DNA of 64,000 bases from Bacteroidales bacterium UBA1181. Its GTDB lineage: Bacteria; Bacteroidota; Bacteroidia; Bacteroidales; Paludibacteraceae. How positions within the stretch are numbered: the first letter of the stretch is position 1; every line of letters begins with the position of its first letter. A program made the translations under genes and the position numbers. Where the stretch lies: contig DBYR01000019.1 of the NCBI GenBank assembly GCA_002310215.1, forward strand, positions 33,744-97,743. The letters are read 5' to 3'. The notes beneath the pieces are model-generated. The model did not search any database and was not told the origin of the DNA. It was given only the letters and a program-made list of their open reading frames with translations. Positions 45,194-53,548 of the stretch are shown here, piece by piece.

Positions 45194-45910
45194 TTATTCT
45201 TTTCTTTGGAGGCGTTGCCAAAACAGGTCGGGCTTGTCGTTGATGAGCAGAGCCTCTGGGAACTCCACTTCTTGTAGCAGGCGGTAGATGTGGTCGTAGC
45301 GGGCCACGTCGAAGGATATATGCGCGTCGCTTCCCATAATCACCATCAGCTCATATTTCTTGCAGAGGGTGAGCAGTTGCTTGTGGCATTCCCAAGCCTT
45401 TTCCTTGCCTCGGCTCGGGCTGAGGGAGCTGTTGTTGATTTCTAACATCGCCCGCGTCTCCTTGGCGGTCTGCACCAACCGCTCATAATCGAGGTCGGCC
45501 GTACCATCGGCGGGATGGCTGATGATGTCGATCAGCGGGTTCTTCATCACCCCGATGACCGCATCCGTGTTCTCCTCGACTGTGCCGGGGCGGTAACAAG
45601 AGTGGTGGATACCCGCTATGCGGATCTTCAGTTTGCGGATGCTCTTCTCGCTGAGGTCCAGCGAGCCATAGGTGTCCAAGATGTTGATCTCGGCACCCAC
45701 AAGGATCTTCACCCCATATATCTCTTCCGGAATAACGCTCAAGTTGTTGAAGTATGCCGCATCGCACGCCCCCTTGATGGTGGGTCCGTGTTCCGCCATG
45801 CCTAAGATCTGCAACCCTTTCTCTGCCGCAGCCTTGGCCATCTCTTGTATGGTACTGTAAGCGTGCCCGCTCACGATTGTATGTGTATGTACGTCTAACG
45901 CTACCTTCAT
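45194..45910 (-). CDS. PHP-domain phosphoesterase (YcdX-like)
   Basis: A 238-residue cytoplasmic protein of the PHP superfamily. Metal-binding motifs in order are DVHTHTIVSGHAYST, MAEHGP, GAEIN, HHSCYRP, SHPADG and GSDAHISFDV, the set of a three-metal phosphoesterase, most like YcdX. Such enzymes hydrolyse phosphate esters; histidinol phosphatase is a more distant alternative. It has its own promoter box at 45929. The residue pattern is complete, so it should be active. Confidence 0.85.
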   Translation of the reverse strand: MKVALDVHTHTIVSGHAYSTIQEMAKAAAEKGLQILGMAEHGPTIKGACDAAYFNNLSVIPEEIYGVKILVGAEINILDTYGSLDLSEKSIRKLKIRIAGIHHSCYRPGTVEENTDAVIGVMKNPLIDIISHPADGTADLDYERLVQTAKETRAMLEINNSSLSPSRGKEKAWECHKQLLTLCKKYELMVIMGSDAHISFDVARYDHIYRLLQEVEFPEALLINDKPDLFWQRLQRKE

Positions 45911-45928
45911 ATTCTACCTCTGTTTATA

Positions 45929-45960
45929 CAAATATAATTAAAATCCCTGAATGTATCAAT
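45929..45960 (-). promoter_or_regulatory. Promoter of the PHP gene
   Basis: On the minus strand ATTG (45960-45957), 20 bases, TATATTTG (45936-45929), 18 bases before the ATG. Confidence 0.5.
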
Positions 45961-46165
45961 CGTTATGCGGGTATTTGGAAAATTTTCGGTCGAAGCGGAT
46001 CGAACCTCATAGAGACATGACAGAAGACGATCAGGCTTTCTGCTCTGGGAATAGTAAATTGTAAATAACTAAATAGTAAATGATTATGGATCTCCATTAT
46101 GCCAAATGAATCCGTCGTGTCGTCTCTAGAAAAAATATTTGTTATTATTTTTCAGTTTCATACAA
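45961..46165. other. Intergenic stretch before the carB leader
   Basis: No gene or structure is supported here. It contains the imperfect direct repeat ATAGTAAATTG/ATAGTAAATGA (near 46049-46082). Confidence 0.4.
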
Positions 46166-46171
46166 AAGCAC

Positions 46172-46179
46172 TACCTTTG
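46172..46179 (+). promoter_or_regulatory. Promoter of the carB leader
   Basis: TACCTTTG followed by CC; a T-rich -33 region (TTTT at 46149-46152) lies 19 bases upstream. Expected start near 46186, giving a 190-base leader before carB. Confidence 0.55.
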
Positions 46180-46192
46180 CCGAAATTTTAGA

Positions 46193-46309
46193 ATGGATGC
46201 AGAAAATTTAAAAAACGGAGTGAACTTGAGAGGAATACATAAGGATATAGATTTCGGGGAGACAATGAAAGTTGTCGATTCATTCTGTTTTTTTAATATT
46301 GTTTTTTGA
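46193..46309 (+). CDS. Putative 38-residue leader peptide of carB
   Basis: A short frame that starts ATG GAT GCA about 7 bases after the likely transcription start and stops with TGA at 46307-46309. The last codons are U-rich (TTC TGT TTT TTT AAT ATT GTT TTT). The stop codon is only 3 bases before the left arm of an intrinsic terminator at 46313, so a ribosome finishing here would cover that arm. This is the arrangement of the E. coli pyrBI leader. Whether the peptide itself has a role is unknown; it resembles no family I know. Confidence 0.5.
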   Translation: MDAENLKNGVNLRGIHKDIDFGETMKVVDSFCFFNIVF

Positions 46310-46312
46310 TGT

Positions 46313-46344
46313 TGCGTTGAGGCTTTCTTCAACGCATTTTTTTT
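46313..46344 (+). terminator. Attenuator-like terminator upstream of carB
   Basis: TGCGTTGA (46313-46320) and TCAACGCA (46329-46336) form a perfect 8-base stem with loop GGCTTTCT, followed by eight T. carB begins 33 bases later with no promoter in between, so expression must read through. Confidence 0.75.
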
Positions 46345-46377
46345 GTTTACGAATGTTATGTTTAAAATTTGAATGAT

Positions 46378-49300
46378 ATGAGTCAGAAGTTAAAAAAGGT
46401 CATTTTGCTTGGCTCCGGAGCCCTGAAGATCGGGCAAGCGGGAGAGTTCGACTATTCCGGTTCGCAAGCACTGAAGGCAATGCGCGAGGAGGGTATCTCC
46501 ACAGTTTTGATTAATCCGAACATCGCGACGATCCAGACATCGGAGGGTGTGGCCGACAAGGTCTATTTCTTGCCTATCACCCCTTATTTCGTCGAGGAGG
46601 TTATCAAGAAGGAGCAGCCGGACGGAATCCTCTTGGCTTTCGGTGGCCAGACCGCTTTGAACTGCGGTACTGAATTGTATACTTCTGGTACTTTGAAGAA
46701 ATATGGCGTGCAGGTGTTGGGTACTTCTGTGGATGCGATCATGATCACGGAAGACCGCGACCTCTTCGTGAAGAAACTGAAGGAGATTGAGGCGAAGACT
46801 CCTGTTTCACAGGCTGTCGAGAATATGGAGGATGCTTTGACGGTGGCTCGCCGCATCGGTTATCCGGTGATGGTGCGCTCAGCTTATGCGTTGGGCGGTT
46901 TGGGCTCAGGTATCTGCGCCAACGAGAAGGAGTTCGTTGAGCTCTGCGACAGCGCCTTGGCTCACTCTAAGCAGATCCTCGTCGAGGAGTCTCTGAAGGG
47001 TTGGAAGGAGATCGAGTTCGAGGTGATCCGCGACAAGAACGACCACTGCTTCACGGTGGTTCCGATGGAGAACTTCGACCCGCTCGGTATCCACACGGGC
47101 GAGAGTATCGTGGTGGCGCCGATCATCTCCCTCACGCAGGAGCAGATCAGCATGTTGCAGGAAATCTCCCAAAAGGTGGTGCGTCACATTGGCATCGTCG
47201 GCGAGTGTAACATCCAATATGCGTTCAACGCCGAGACGAACGACTACCGTATCATCGAGATCAACGCTCGTCTGAGCCGTTCGTCCGCTTTGGCTTCCAA
47301 GGCTTCCGGTTATCCGTTGGCTTTCGTGGCCGCTAAGTTGGCTTTGGGTTATTCCCTCGACCAGATCGGTGAGATGGGCACGCCTAATTCGGCTTACGTC
47401 GCTCCATCGGTTGATTATATCATCGTGAAGATCCCTCGTTGGGACTTGTCCAAGTTCGTGGGCGTTGACCGTGAGATCAACTCTTCCATGAAGTCGGTCG
47501 GTGAGATCATGTCCATCGGTAAGTCTTTCGAGGAGATCATGCAGAAGGGTCTTCGTATGATCGGTCAGGGTATGCACGGTTTCGTCGGCAACCATGACAT
47601 CGAGTTCGGCGACTTGGATACTGAATTGTCCCACCCTACCGACTTGCGTATCTTCGCCATCGCCGCAGCATTGGAGAAGGGCTATTCCATCGAGAAGATC
47701 GTCGATTTGACGAAGATCGACAAATGGTTCATCGGTAAGTTGAAGAACATCGTGGACTATACGAAGGTGCTGGGTCAATACAAGAAGATCGAGGATATCC
47801 CGGCTGACGTGATGAAGGAGGCGAAACGCCTTGGCTTCTCCGACTTCCAGATCGCCCGTTTCTCCGAAAACCCTACGAACAACATGGAGAAGGAGATTCT
47901 TCGTGTGCGTGCCCTCCGTAAGAAGCAGAATATCGTACCTGCCGTACGCCGCATCAATACGGTCGCTTCGGAGCATCCTGAGTTGACCAACTATTTGTAC
48001 ATGACTTACGGCGAGACCGAGCACAGCATCGATTATTCATACAGAAACGACAAGAACATCGTTGTCTTGGGTTCTGGTGCTTACCGCATCGGTTCTTCCG
48101 TAGAGTTCGACTGGTGTTCCGTGAATGCAGTGAAGACGGCCCGTCAATTGGGTTATAAGTCCATCATGATCAACTACAACCCTGAAACGGTTTCCACCGA
48201 TTATGACATGTGCGACCGTCTCTACTTCGATGAGTTGAGCTTCGAGCGTGTGTTGGATGTCATCGACTTGGAGAACCCTAAGGGTGTGATTGTCTCCGTG
48301 GGTGGCCAGATTCCGAATAACTTGGCGATGAAGCTCTACCGTCAGAATGTGCCGGTTTTGGGTACTTCCCCTGTTTCCATCGACCGTGCGGAGAACCGTC
48401 ACAAATTCTCCGCTATGTTGGATCAATTGGGCATCGACCAGCCTCGTTGGGGCGAGTTGACCAGCTCGGAGGACATCGACAACTTCATCAAGGAGGTTGG
48501 TTTCCCTGTCCTGATCCGTCCGTCTTACGTCTTGTCCGGTGCGGCGATGAACGTTTGCTACAACCGTGAGCAGATGGAGACATTCCTGAAGATGGCCGCT
48601 AAGGTTTCCAAGGAGTATCCAGTCGTTGTATCTTCTTTCTTGCAAGGCGCTAAGGAAATCGAGTTCGACGCTGTGGCTAAGAATGGTGAGATCGTCGAAT
48701 ACGCGATTTCCGAGCACGTCGAGTTCGCCGGTGTTCACTCAGGTGACGCCACATTGGTGTTCCCTGCACAGAAGATCTACTTGGAGACGGTTCGTCAGAT
48801 CAAGAAGGTCAGCAAGAAGATCGCTAAGGAGTTAAACATCAGCGGTCCATTCAATATCCAATTCTTGGCGAAGGACAATGCGGTGAAGGTGATCGAGTGT
48901 AACTTGCGTTCTTCGAGAAGCTTCCCATTCGTATCCAAGGTGTTGAAGCGCAACTTCATCGAGACGGCTACCAAGATTATGTTGGACGCACCGTTCGAGA
49001 AGCCGGATTCTTCTACTTACGATATCGACTATGTGGGCGTGAAGGCTTCCCAATTCTCTTTCGCCCGTCTGCATAAGGCGGACCCTGTATTGGGCGTGGA
49101 CATGTCCTCTACGGGTGAGGTTGGTTGCATCGGAAAGGATTTCGATAGTGCGATCATGACCTCCCTCCTTTCTGTAGGATACGTCGTTCCGAAGAAGGGC
49201 GTTTTGGTCTCTTCCGGTGATATCCGCGGCAAGGTGGATTTGCTTGACGCTTGTAAGTTGCTCGCCGCTGGCGGATATAAGATCTACGCTACGGAGGGAA

Positions 49301-49596
49301 CGCAGAAGTTCCTTGCCGACCATGGCGTTGAAGCCACAGTGGTTAGCTGGCCGGATGAGCAGAACCACAACATGAATATCATTTCGTTGTTACAGGAACA
49401 TCAAGTGGATTTGGTTGTCAATATCCCTAAGAACCAGACCAGACGTGAGTTGACCAACGGTTACAAGATCCGTCGCTCCGCGATCGACCATAACATTCCG
49501 TTGATGACGAACGCCCGTTTGGCAAGTGCCTTCATCAAGGCATTCTGCAACATGAAGGAGACTGACATCGAAATCAAGACTTGGCAAGAATATTAA
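46378..49596 (+). CDS. carB: Carbamoyl-phosphate synthase large subunit
   Basis: A 1072-residue enzyme, the family's usual length. It opens KKVILLGSGALKIGQAGEFD and has two homologous ATP-grasp halves, the second beginning near KNIVVLGSGAYRIGSSVEFD, and an MGS-like allosteric domain at about 945-1072. It makes carbamoyl phosphate from bicarbonate, ammonia from the small subunit and two ATP, for pyrimidine and arginine synthesis. carA is not in this window next to it. The ATG at 46378 is chosen; an in-frame TTG lies 9 bases upstream. Control by the leader at 46193-46344 is likely. Confidence 0.95.
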   Translation: MSQKLKKVILLGSGALKIGQAGEFDYSGSQALKAMREEGISTVLINPNIATIQTSEGVADKVYFLPITPYFVEEVIKKEQPDGILLAFGGQTALNCGTELYTSGTLKKYGVQVLGTSVDAIMITEDRDLFVKKLKEIEAKTPVSQAVENMEDALTVARRIGYPVMVRSAYALGGLGSGICANEKEFVELCDSALAHSKQILVEESLKGWKEIEFEVIRDKNDHCFTVVPMENFDPLGIHTGESIVVAPIISLTQEQISMLQEISQKVVRHIGIVGECNIQYAFNAETNDYRIIEINARLSRSSALASKASGYPLAFVAAKLALGYSLDQIGEMGTPNSAYVAPSVDYIIVKIPRWDLSKFVGVDREINSSMKSVGEIMSIGKSFEEIMQKGLRMIGQGMHGFVGNHDIEFGDLDTELSHPTDLRIFAIAAALEKGYSIEKIVDLTKIDKWFIGKLKNIVDYTKVLGQYKKIEDIPADVMKEAKRLGFSDFQIARFSENPTNNMEKEILRVRALRKKQNIVPAVRRINTVASEHPELTNYLYMTYGETEHSIDYSYRNDKNIVVLGSGAYRIGSSVEFDWCSVNAVKTARQLGYKSIMINYNPETVSTDYDMCDRLYFDELSFERVLDVIDLENPKGVIVSVGGQIPNNLAMKLYRQNVPVLGTSPVSIDRAENRHKFSAMLDQLGIDQPRWGELTSSEDIDNFIKEVGFPVLIRPSYVLSGAAMNVCYNREQMETFLKMAAKVSKEYPVVVSSFLQGAKEIEFDAVAKNGEIVEYAISEHVEFAGVHSGDATLVFPAQKIYLETVRQIKKVSKKIAKELNISGPFNIQFLAKDNAVKVIECNLRSSRSFPFVSKVLKRNFIETATKIMLDAPFEKPDSSTYDIDYVGVKASQFSFARLHKADPVLGVDMSSTGEVGCIGKDFDSAIMTSLLSVGYVVPKKGVLVSSGDIRGKVDLLDACKLLAAGGYKIYATEGTQKFLADHGVEATVVSWPDEQNHNMNIISLLQEHQVDLVVNIPKNQTRRELTNGYKIRRSAIDHNIPLMTNARLASAFIKAFCNMKETDIEIKTWQEY

Positions 49597-49620
49597 TTCA
49601 GTTCTATTGTGTAATATAAG

Positions 49621-49668
49621 GGAAGGGAATCGATCCTGCAAAGGATGGGTTCCCTTCCTTGGTTTTTG
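49621..49668 (+). terminator. Intrinsic terminator of carB
   Basis: GGAAGGGAA (49621-49629) pairs with TTCCCTTCC (49650-49658), with an inner ATCCT/AGGAT stem; TTGGTTTTT follows. Confidence 0.8.
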
Positions 49669-49716
49669 CGCCATAGTTGGCCGTTGGAACCCATATCGTA
49701 CAAATCATGCAGACAT

Positions 49717-49750
49717 AATTCTTAACTCTTAATTCTTAATTTTTAACTCT
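49717..49750. repeat. AT-rich dispersed repeat, copy 1
   Basis: Built of short ATTCTTAA/AACTCTTAA units. Its reverse complement shares a run of about 24 bases with the stretch at 63897-63929, so the two copies are inverted relative to each other around 49.8-63.9 kb. Such TTAAGA-type repeats are scattered in many Bacteroidota genomes. Confidence 0.6.
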
Positions 49751-49785
49751 TTTTGTATCTTTAGGCTAAACAAATAATACGTATC

Positions 49786-51996
49786 ATGAAATACCGGAAA
49801 GCTAAATATTGGTTGCTCGCTATAGGGTCGCTCGTTTTGCCGACCACCCTCTCCGCCGCGATGATCTCCTCCACCAACTTCGAGGATCTGCGGTCCGGAA
49901 CCCATATGTCCCGCACACTGTTCCAGGAGAACGGTTTCCGAACGGATTCGTGGGACAATGCCTTGGAGTCCCGTACCGTCATAGACTCCACCCAGGCGGC
50001 TTCCGGTCTGCAATCGATGCGGATCACCTATCCCGAGGGCGGTTATGGTCCTGAGGAGACGGGCTGCCAAGTGAAGCTGATGTTCGACAGCAGGGAGGAG
50101 GCGTACACATCCTATAACCTGCGTTTTTCCGAGAATTTCTCGTGGGGCACCACCAGCTATGGTGGCAAACTGCCCGGTCTGTGTGGCGGTGCATGCTGCT
50201 CCGGAGGCGATCTGTGTGACGGAACGAACGGATTCTCCGCCCGTCTGATGTGGCGGGCGGGTGGCAAGGCGGTGCTCTACCTCTACCATATGGATAAGCC
50301 TGATAAGTACGGGGAGGACCACGATCTTGTCTATCCGGACGGCTCTTCTGTGCTCTTCGAACGTGGCAAATGGTACCACATAGCGGAGCGTGTCAAGATC
50401 AACACGGATGGCGACACCTATGATGGAGAGGTGGAGATATGGGTGGATGGGAAGCAGGTCCTGCTGCTGAAAGGACTGCGTTTCACCTCCAATGGCGACA
50501 AGGTGGACAATCTCTACATCTCCACCTTCCACGGAGGCGATGACGAGACATGGTGCCCCACCGAGACCTGCTACACTTGGCTGGACGATATCCGCATAGG
50601 AACCACCTATAAGGATGTGGCCTATCAATTCTGCCGCAAGCCTGAATTGGGCATGGATAAGACGTTGTGCACAGGCTCCAAGTCATACAAGTTCGCCCCC
50701 GATTGGCAGTCGGACGCCTTCCGTTACCAATGGTTACGAGACGGGAAGCGCTTCTCCCAGGATCCTTCCATCTCGGTATGGGAGGAAGGAACGTATGTGT
50801 TGGTTGCGGATAGCGGCTGGTGTAGCGGTCGGGACACGGTCTCCCTGCTCTCCACCTTGCAGCCCGATTTGGGCGAGGACCGGTTGATCTGCGCCACCTC
50901 CTTCGTCACCCTACAGGCTGGCATCATCGACGATGCTTCCCTGCTCAAATATGAGTGGAGAAAAGATGGTGTCTTGTTGGACAAGGCGGAGCCATCCCTG
51001 CAGGTGAAGGATGCGGGCGTCTATCGCTTGACTGTCTCTTCCCCTCATTGCGAATCCGCCTCCGACGAGGTGACGGTTACCTCCGGATTGTTGGAGGTGA
51101 AGGATGTGGAGGGAGTCGCCGGCAGCAATGTGACGTTGGAAGTGACAGGCAATGGCAACTACGTATGGTACAAAGACTCGACGTTGCGGGAGGTGATCGG
51201 GGAAGGCAATCGCTGCCCATACACGATTCCTGCGCAGCCCGGTTATCTCTATGTGAAGGATGCCTCCGCCTATACGGGCTATGTGGGCAAGAAACGACTC
51301 ACCACCAACGCATGGACCCGCACCGATTTCTCCGAATGGATGCTCTTCACGGTCTACCGTGAATTGACCATCGACTCCATCTCCATCTATCCATCCAAGA
51401 ACCTGACCGCCGTGATTCGCATTTTGGATGATGCCACGGGCGAGGTCGTCTCATCCCGCACCTTCGAAGGCCTCACACCGGGCGAGAACCGCCTGCCTAT
51501 CGGTGTGACCTTGGCGCCAGGCAAGTACCGGATGGATGCGCAGGGAACCACCGCCCCGTTGTACCACTCCCACACGGACGATGATATAGCCTTCCCATAC
51601 GAAATCGAGGGGATGATCTCCTTGGATGGGGCAAATTTAGCTTGGATCAACAACAAACCTTGGTATCTCTATTTCTATGATTGGCGGGTGTCGTGCGGCA
51701 ATGTCTGCGCCGCCACGCCCATACTACTGAGGAATACGGGAACAGTCTCCTCCCCTTCCGTAAAAGACAATCATCTGACCATCTATCCTAAATACACGGA
51801 TGGGGACCTGCACATAGAGGGATTGAGCGGAAAATCAACGATCAGGATCTATTCTCCCACTGGTAAAAAGATGATCAACCGACGTATGAAGCAACCGGAA
51901 GCTTATTTCTATCTAAACGAATGGGGCGCAGGTATATACGTAATCGTGGTGGAGGATGAGAAAGGAACGGAAAGCCATCAGATCCTGAAATTTTAA
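49786..51996 (+). CDS. PL14-like polysaccharide lyase, T9SS cargo
   Basis: A 736-residue secreted protein. Signal peptide about 1-24; residues about 27-285 match the PL14 (alginate/glucuronan lyase-like) jelly roll, with YNLRFSENFSWGTT, KLPGLCGG, CSGGDL and YLYHMDKPDKYGEDH-type strands, and the calcium- or substrate-binding WVDGKQVLLLKGLRF; Ig-like domains at about 290-470; the last 70 residues (LTIYPKYTDGDLHIEGL, RIYSPTGKKM, GIYVIVVED) are a T9SS type A sorting domain. Expected to cut acidic polysaccharides outside the cell. Cys pairs (CGGACCSGG) suggest disulfides. Substrate is not certain. Confidence 0.7.
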   Translation: MKYRKAKYWLLAIGSLVLPTTLSAAMISSTNFEDLRSGTHMSRTLFQENGFRTDSWDNALESRTVIDSTQAASGLQSMRITYPEGGYGPEETGCQVKLMFDSREEAYTSYNLRFSENFSWGTTSYGGKLPGLCGGACCSGGDLCDGTNGFSARLMWRAGGKAVLYLYHMDKPDKYGEDHDLVYPDGSSVLFERGKWYHIAERVKINTDGDTYDGEVEIWVDGKQVLLLKGLRFTSNGDKVDNLYISTFHGGDDETWCPTETCYTWLDDIRIGTTYKDVAYQFCRKPELGMDKTLCTGSKSYKFAPDWQSDAFRYQWLRDGKRFSQDPSISVWEEGTYVLVADSGWCSGRDTVSLLSTLQPDLGEDRLICATSFVTLQAGIIDDASLLKYEWRKDGVLLDKAEPSLQVKDAGVYRLTVSSPHCESASDEVTVTSGLLEVKDVEGVAGSNVTLEVTGNGNYVWYKDSTLREVIGEGNRCPYTIPAQPGYLYVKDASAYTGYVGKKRLTTNAWTRTDFSEWMLFTVYRELTIDSISIYPSKNLTAVIRILDDATGEVVSSRTFEGLTPGENRLPIGVTLAPGKYRMDAQGTTAPLYHSHTDDDIAFPYEIEGMISLDGANLAWINNKPWYLYFYDWRVSCGNVCAATPILLRNTGTVSSPSVKDNHLTIYPKYTDGDLHIEGLSGKSTIRIYSPTGKKMINRRMKQPEAYFYLNEWGAGIYVIVVEDEKGTESHQILKF

Positions 51997-52095
51997 AGGA
52001 TAATTGTTAGAAAGGCGAATGAATAATCATCTGTTAGAGACATTTGTGGTGGTGATAAAATCCCCGACATCCTAAAAAGTATTTCATGAGAAATG

Positions 52096-52126
52096 ATTGA
52101 TAAATTGGAATAATCATATATATTTG
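52096..52126 (+). promoter_or_regulatory. Promoter of the 52233 gene
   Basis: ATTG (52096-52099), 19 bases, TATATTTG (52119-52126); leader of about 100 bases before ATG at 52233. Confidence 0.5.
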
Positions 52127-52232
52127 CGTTGATGGTCAATCCTTCATGGCGGCATAAGGTGACTATGAATAAAAAATTATAGATGTATGGATTTCCTCAT
52201 GGGAGGTCTAATAAAAACAAGGAGAAAGGTTA

Positions 52233-53183
52233 ATGAGTAAGTCGGATTTTAAAGAGTTATGGAATGAATTAGGATTCAAGAGCGCAGGCAGTTTCGTATA
52301 TGGATTCCTAAAGAACAGTTATGTGTTGTTTGCTCAGGCAAACGGTGCGAAGATGCTATGGTTTAGATTCCCCGTTGAGTTGGATGAAAATGACAAACAG
52401 AATATCCGGTCTTGGGAGAAGAAGGATTATGCGAAAAAGGTCGAATTCACGGGGGATGGTACAATGGATGTGGAGATGACTTTTAGGGAGACTTTTCTTC
52501 CAACAAAAGTGAATATAATCAGGGAGGTCATAGAGGGTGTCACGGGATATATTGCCGACAAGTATCCGGAAGCTCGAATCAATTGTTCGGGAACAGATTG
52601 TTCTTGTGACAATAATTTGGAGGTGTACGAGGTGAATGGACTTCCGATACCAATGTGTGCGGAGTGTGCGAAAAAACTGGGGGAGAATATTGATGAAGCC
52701 TATGAGGAGATGGAGCATCAACCAGGTAATTACCTGCGAGGATTTCTGGGTGCGTCGCTCTTTTCAATCCCTGGCATTCTGGTGACATTCCTCCTCTTCA
52801 TGTTAGGAAAAATCGCGGCGCTTTCCGGAATTGTCTATTATTTTCTCGCTCAGAAAGGTTATATTTGGTTTAAGGGAAAATTTGACAAATTGGGTGTTGC
52901 CATTGTTTCGCTTACGAGTTTGCTGTTTGTGGTCATTGGAACCTATTTGAGCTACATAGCCTCTATCGTAGTGGAGTTGTGCAAGGGTGATTCTTCTTCT
53001 GAGGGACTCTCCGTGTCAGAAGCGACAAAGTTCGCCTTCGTTTACGTGAAAGCTCCCGAGGTGGAGGAAGAGCTACTCTCGAATATTTATATGTCGTTGT
53101 TCCTTTGCGGAATCATTATCGTCATATATGCGTATGGCGCATTAAAATCGACAGGAAAGCCTACGGTGAAGAAACTCAGTTAG
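52233..53183 (+). CDS. Membrane protein with Cys cluster, function unknown
   Basis: A 316-residue protein, not recognised. The N-terminal 160 residues are soluble and include the cluster NCSGTDCSC and, 22 residues on, MCAECAKKLG, which could hold a metal. Three or four hydrophobic segments follow (about 175-200, 205-225, 235-260, 285-305), so the soluble part probably faces the cytoplasm. The start has GGAGAAAGG upstream. It stands alone between the PL14 gene and the GT4 operon. Confidence 0.6.
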   Translation: MSKSDFKELWNELGFKSAGSFVYGFLKNSYVLFAQANGAKMLWFRFPVELDENDKQNIRSWEKKDYAKKVEFTGDGTMDVEMTFRETFLPTKVNIIREVIEGVTGYIADKYPEARINCSGTDCSCDNNLEVYEVNGLPIPMCAECAKKLGENIDEAYEEMEHQPGNYLRGFLGASLFSIPGILVTFLLFMLGKIAALSGIVYYFLAQKGYIWFKGKFDKLGVAIVSLTSLLFVVIGTYLSYIASIVVELCKGDSSSEGLSVSEATKFAFVYVKAPEVEEELLSNIYMSLFLCGIIIVIYAYGALKSTGKPTVKKLS

Positions 53184-53411
53184 CAGTTTAGCAGTTGCGA
53201 AGACGCTAAGCGATAGAGCAGATTTCGGGCATCTCGGAGTCTGTTTGTGAAATGGATGCGGTTGGTACGGAGGCCTTGATGGTTGTGTGCTGGCCGCATT
53301 TTTCATGTTTTATTGATAGAAATATTCTATAAATAGATAATAGGGGGAATTACTAATCATCTTCAAACGAAATAATCTGAAAACATATTTATTATATAAG
53401 ACTAATTTTCC
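53184..53411. other. Intergenic region before the GT4 operon
   Basis: Contains TAGCAGTT repeated twice just after the stop (53180-53197) and a weak hairpin ATGCGG/CCGCAT with TTTTTC (53256-53304) that may end the preceding gene. Nothing else is supported. Confidence 0.4.
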
Positions 53412-53419
53412 TATCTTTG
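53412..53419 (+). promoter_or_regulatory. Promoter of the GT4-esterase operon
   Basis: TATCTTTG followed by CACC, with TTTA about 21 bases upstream. It would give a leader of about 125 bases. Confidence 0.5.
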
Positions 53420-53548
53420 CACCATAAATAACTTGAATAACTTTACTCTCATAACTAACTGTGGTTAGTGTCGTTTTACCATAGGTAACATCTTATTGTA
53501 AATCGATGAGAGACGACGATAGAGCGGTAATTGTTGGATGTGAGGCTG

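Noticed and set aside
46906..48024. Long open frame (372 codons) antisense to carB
   Set aside because: Composition and position mark it as the shadow of carB; no start signal or family motif.
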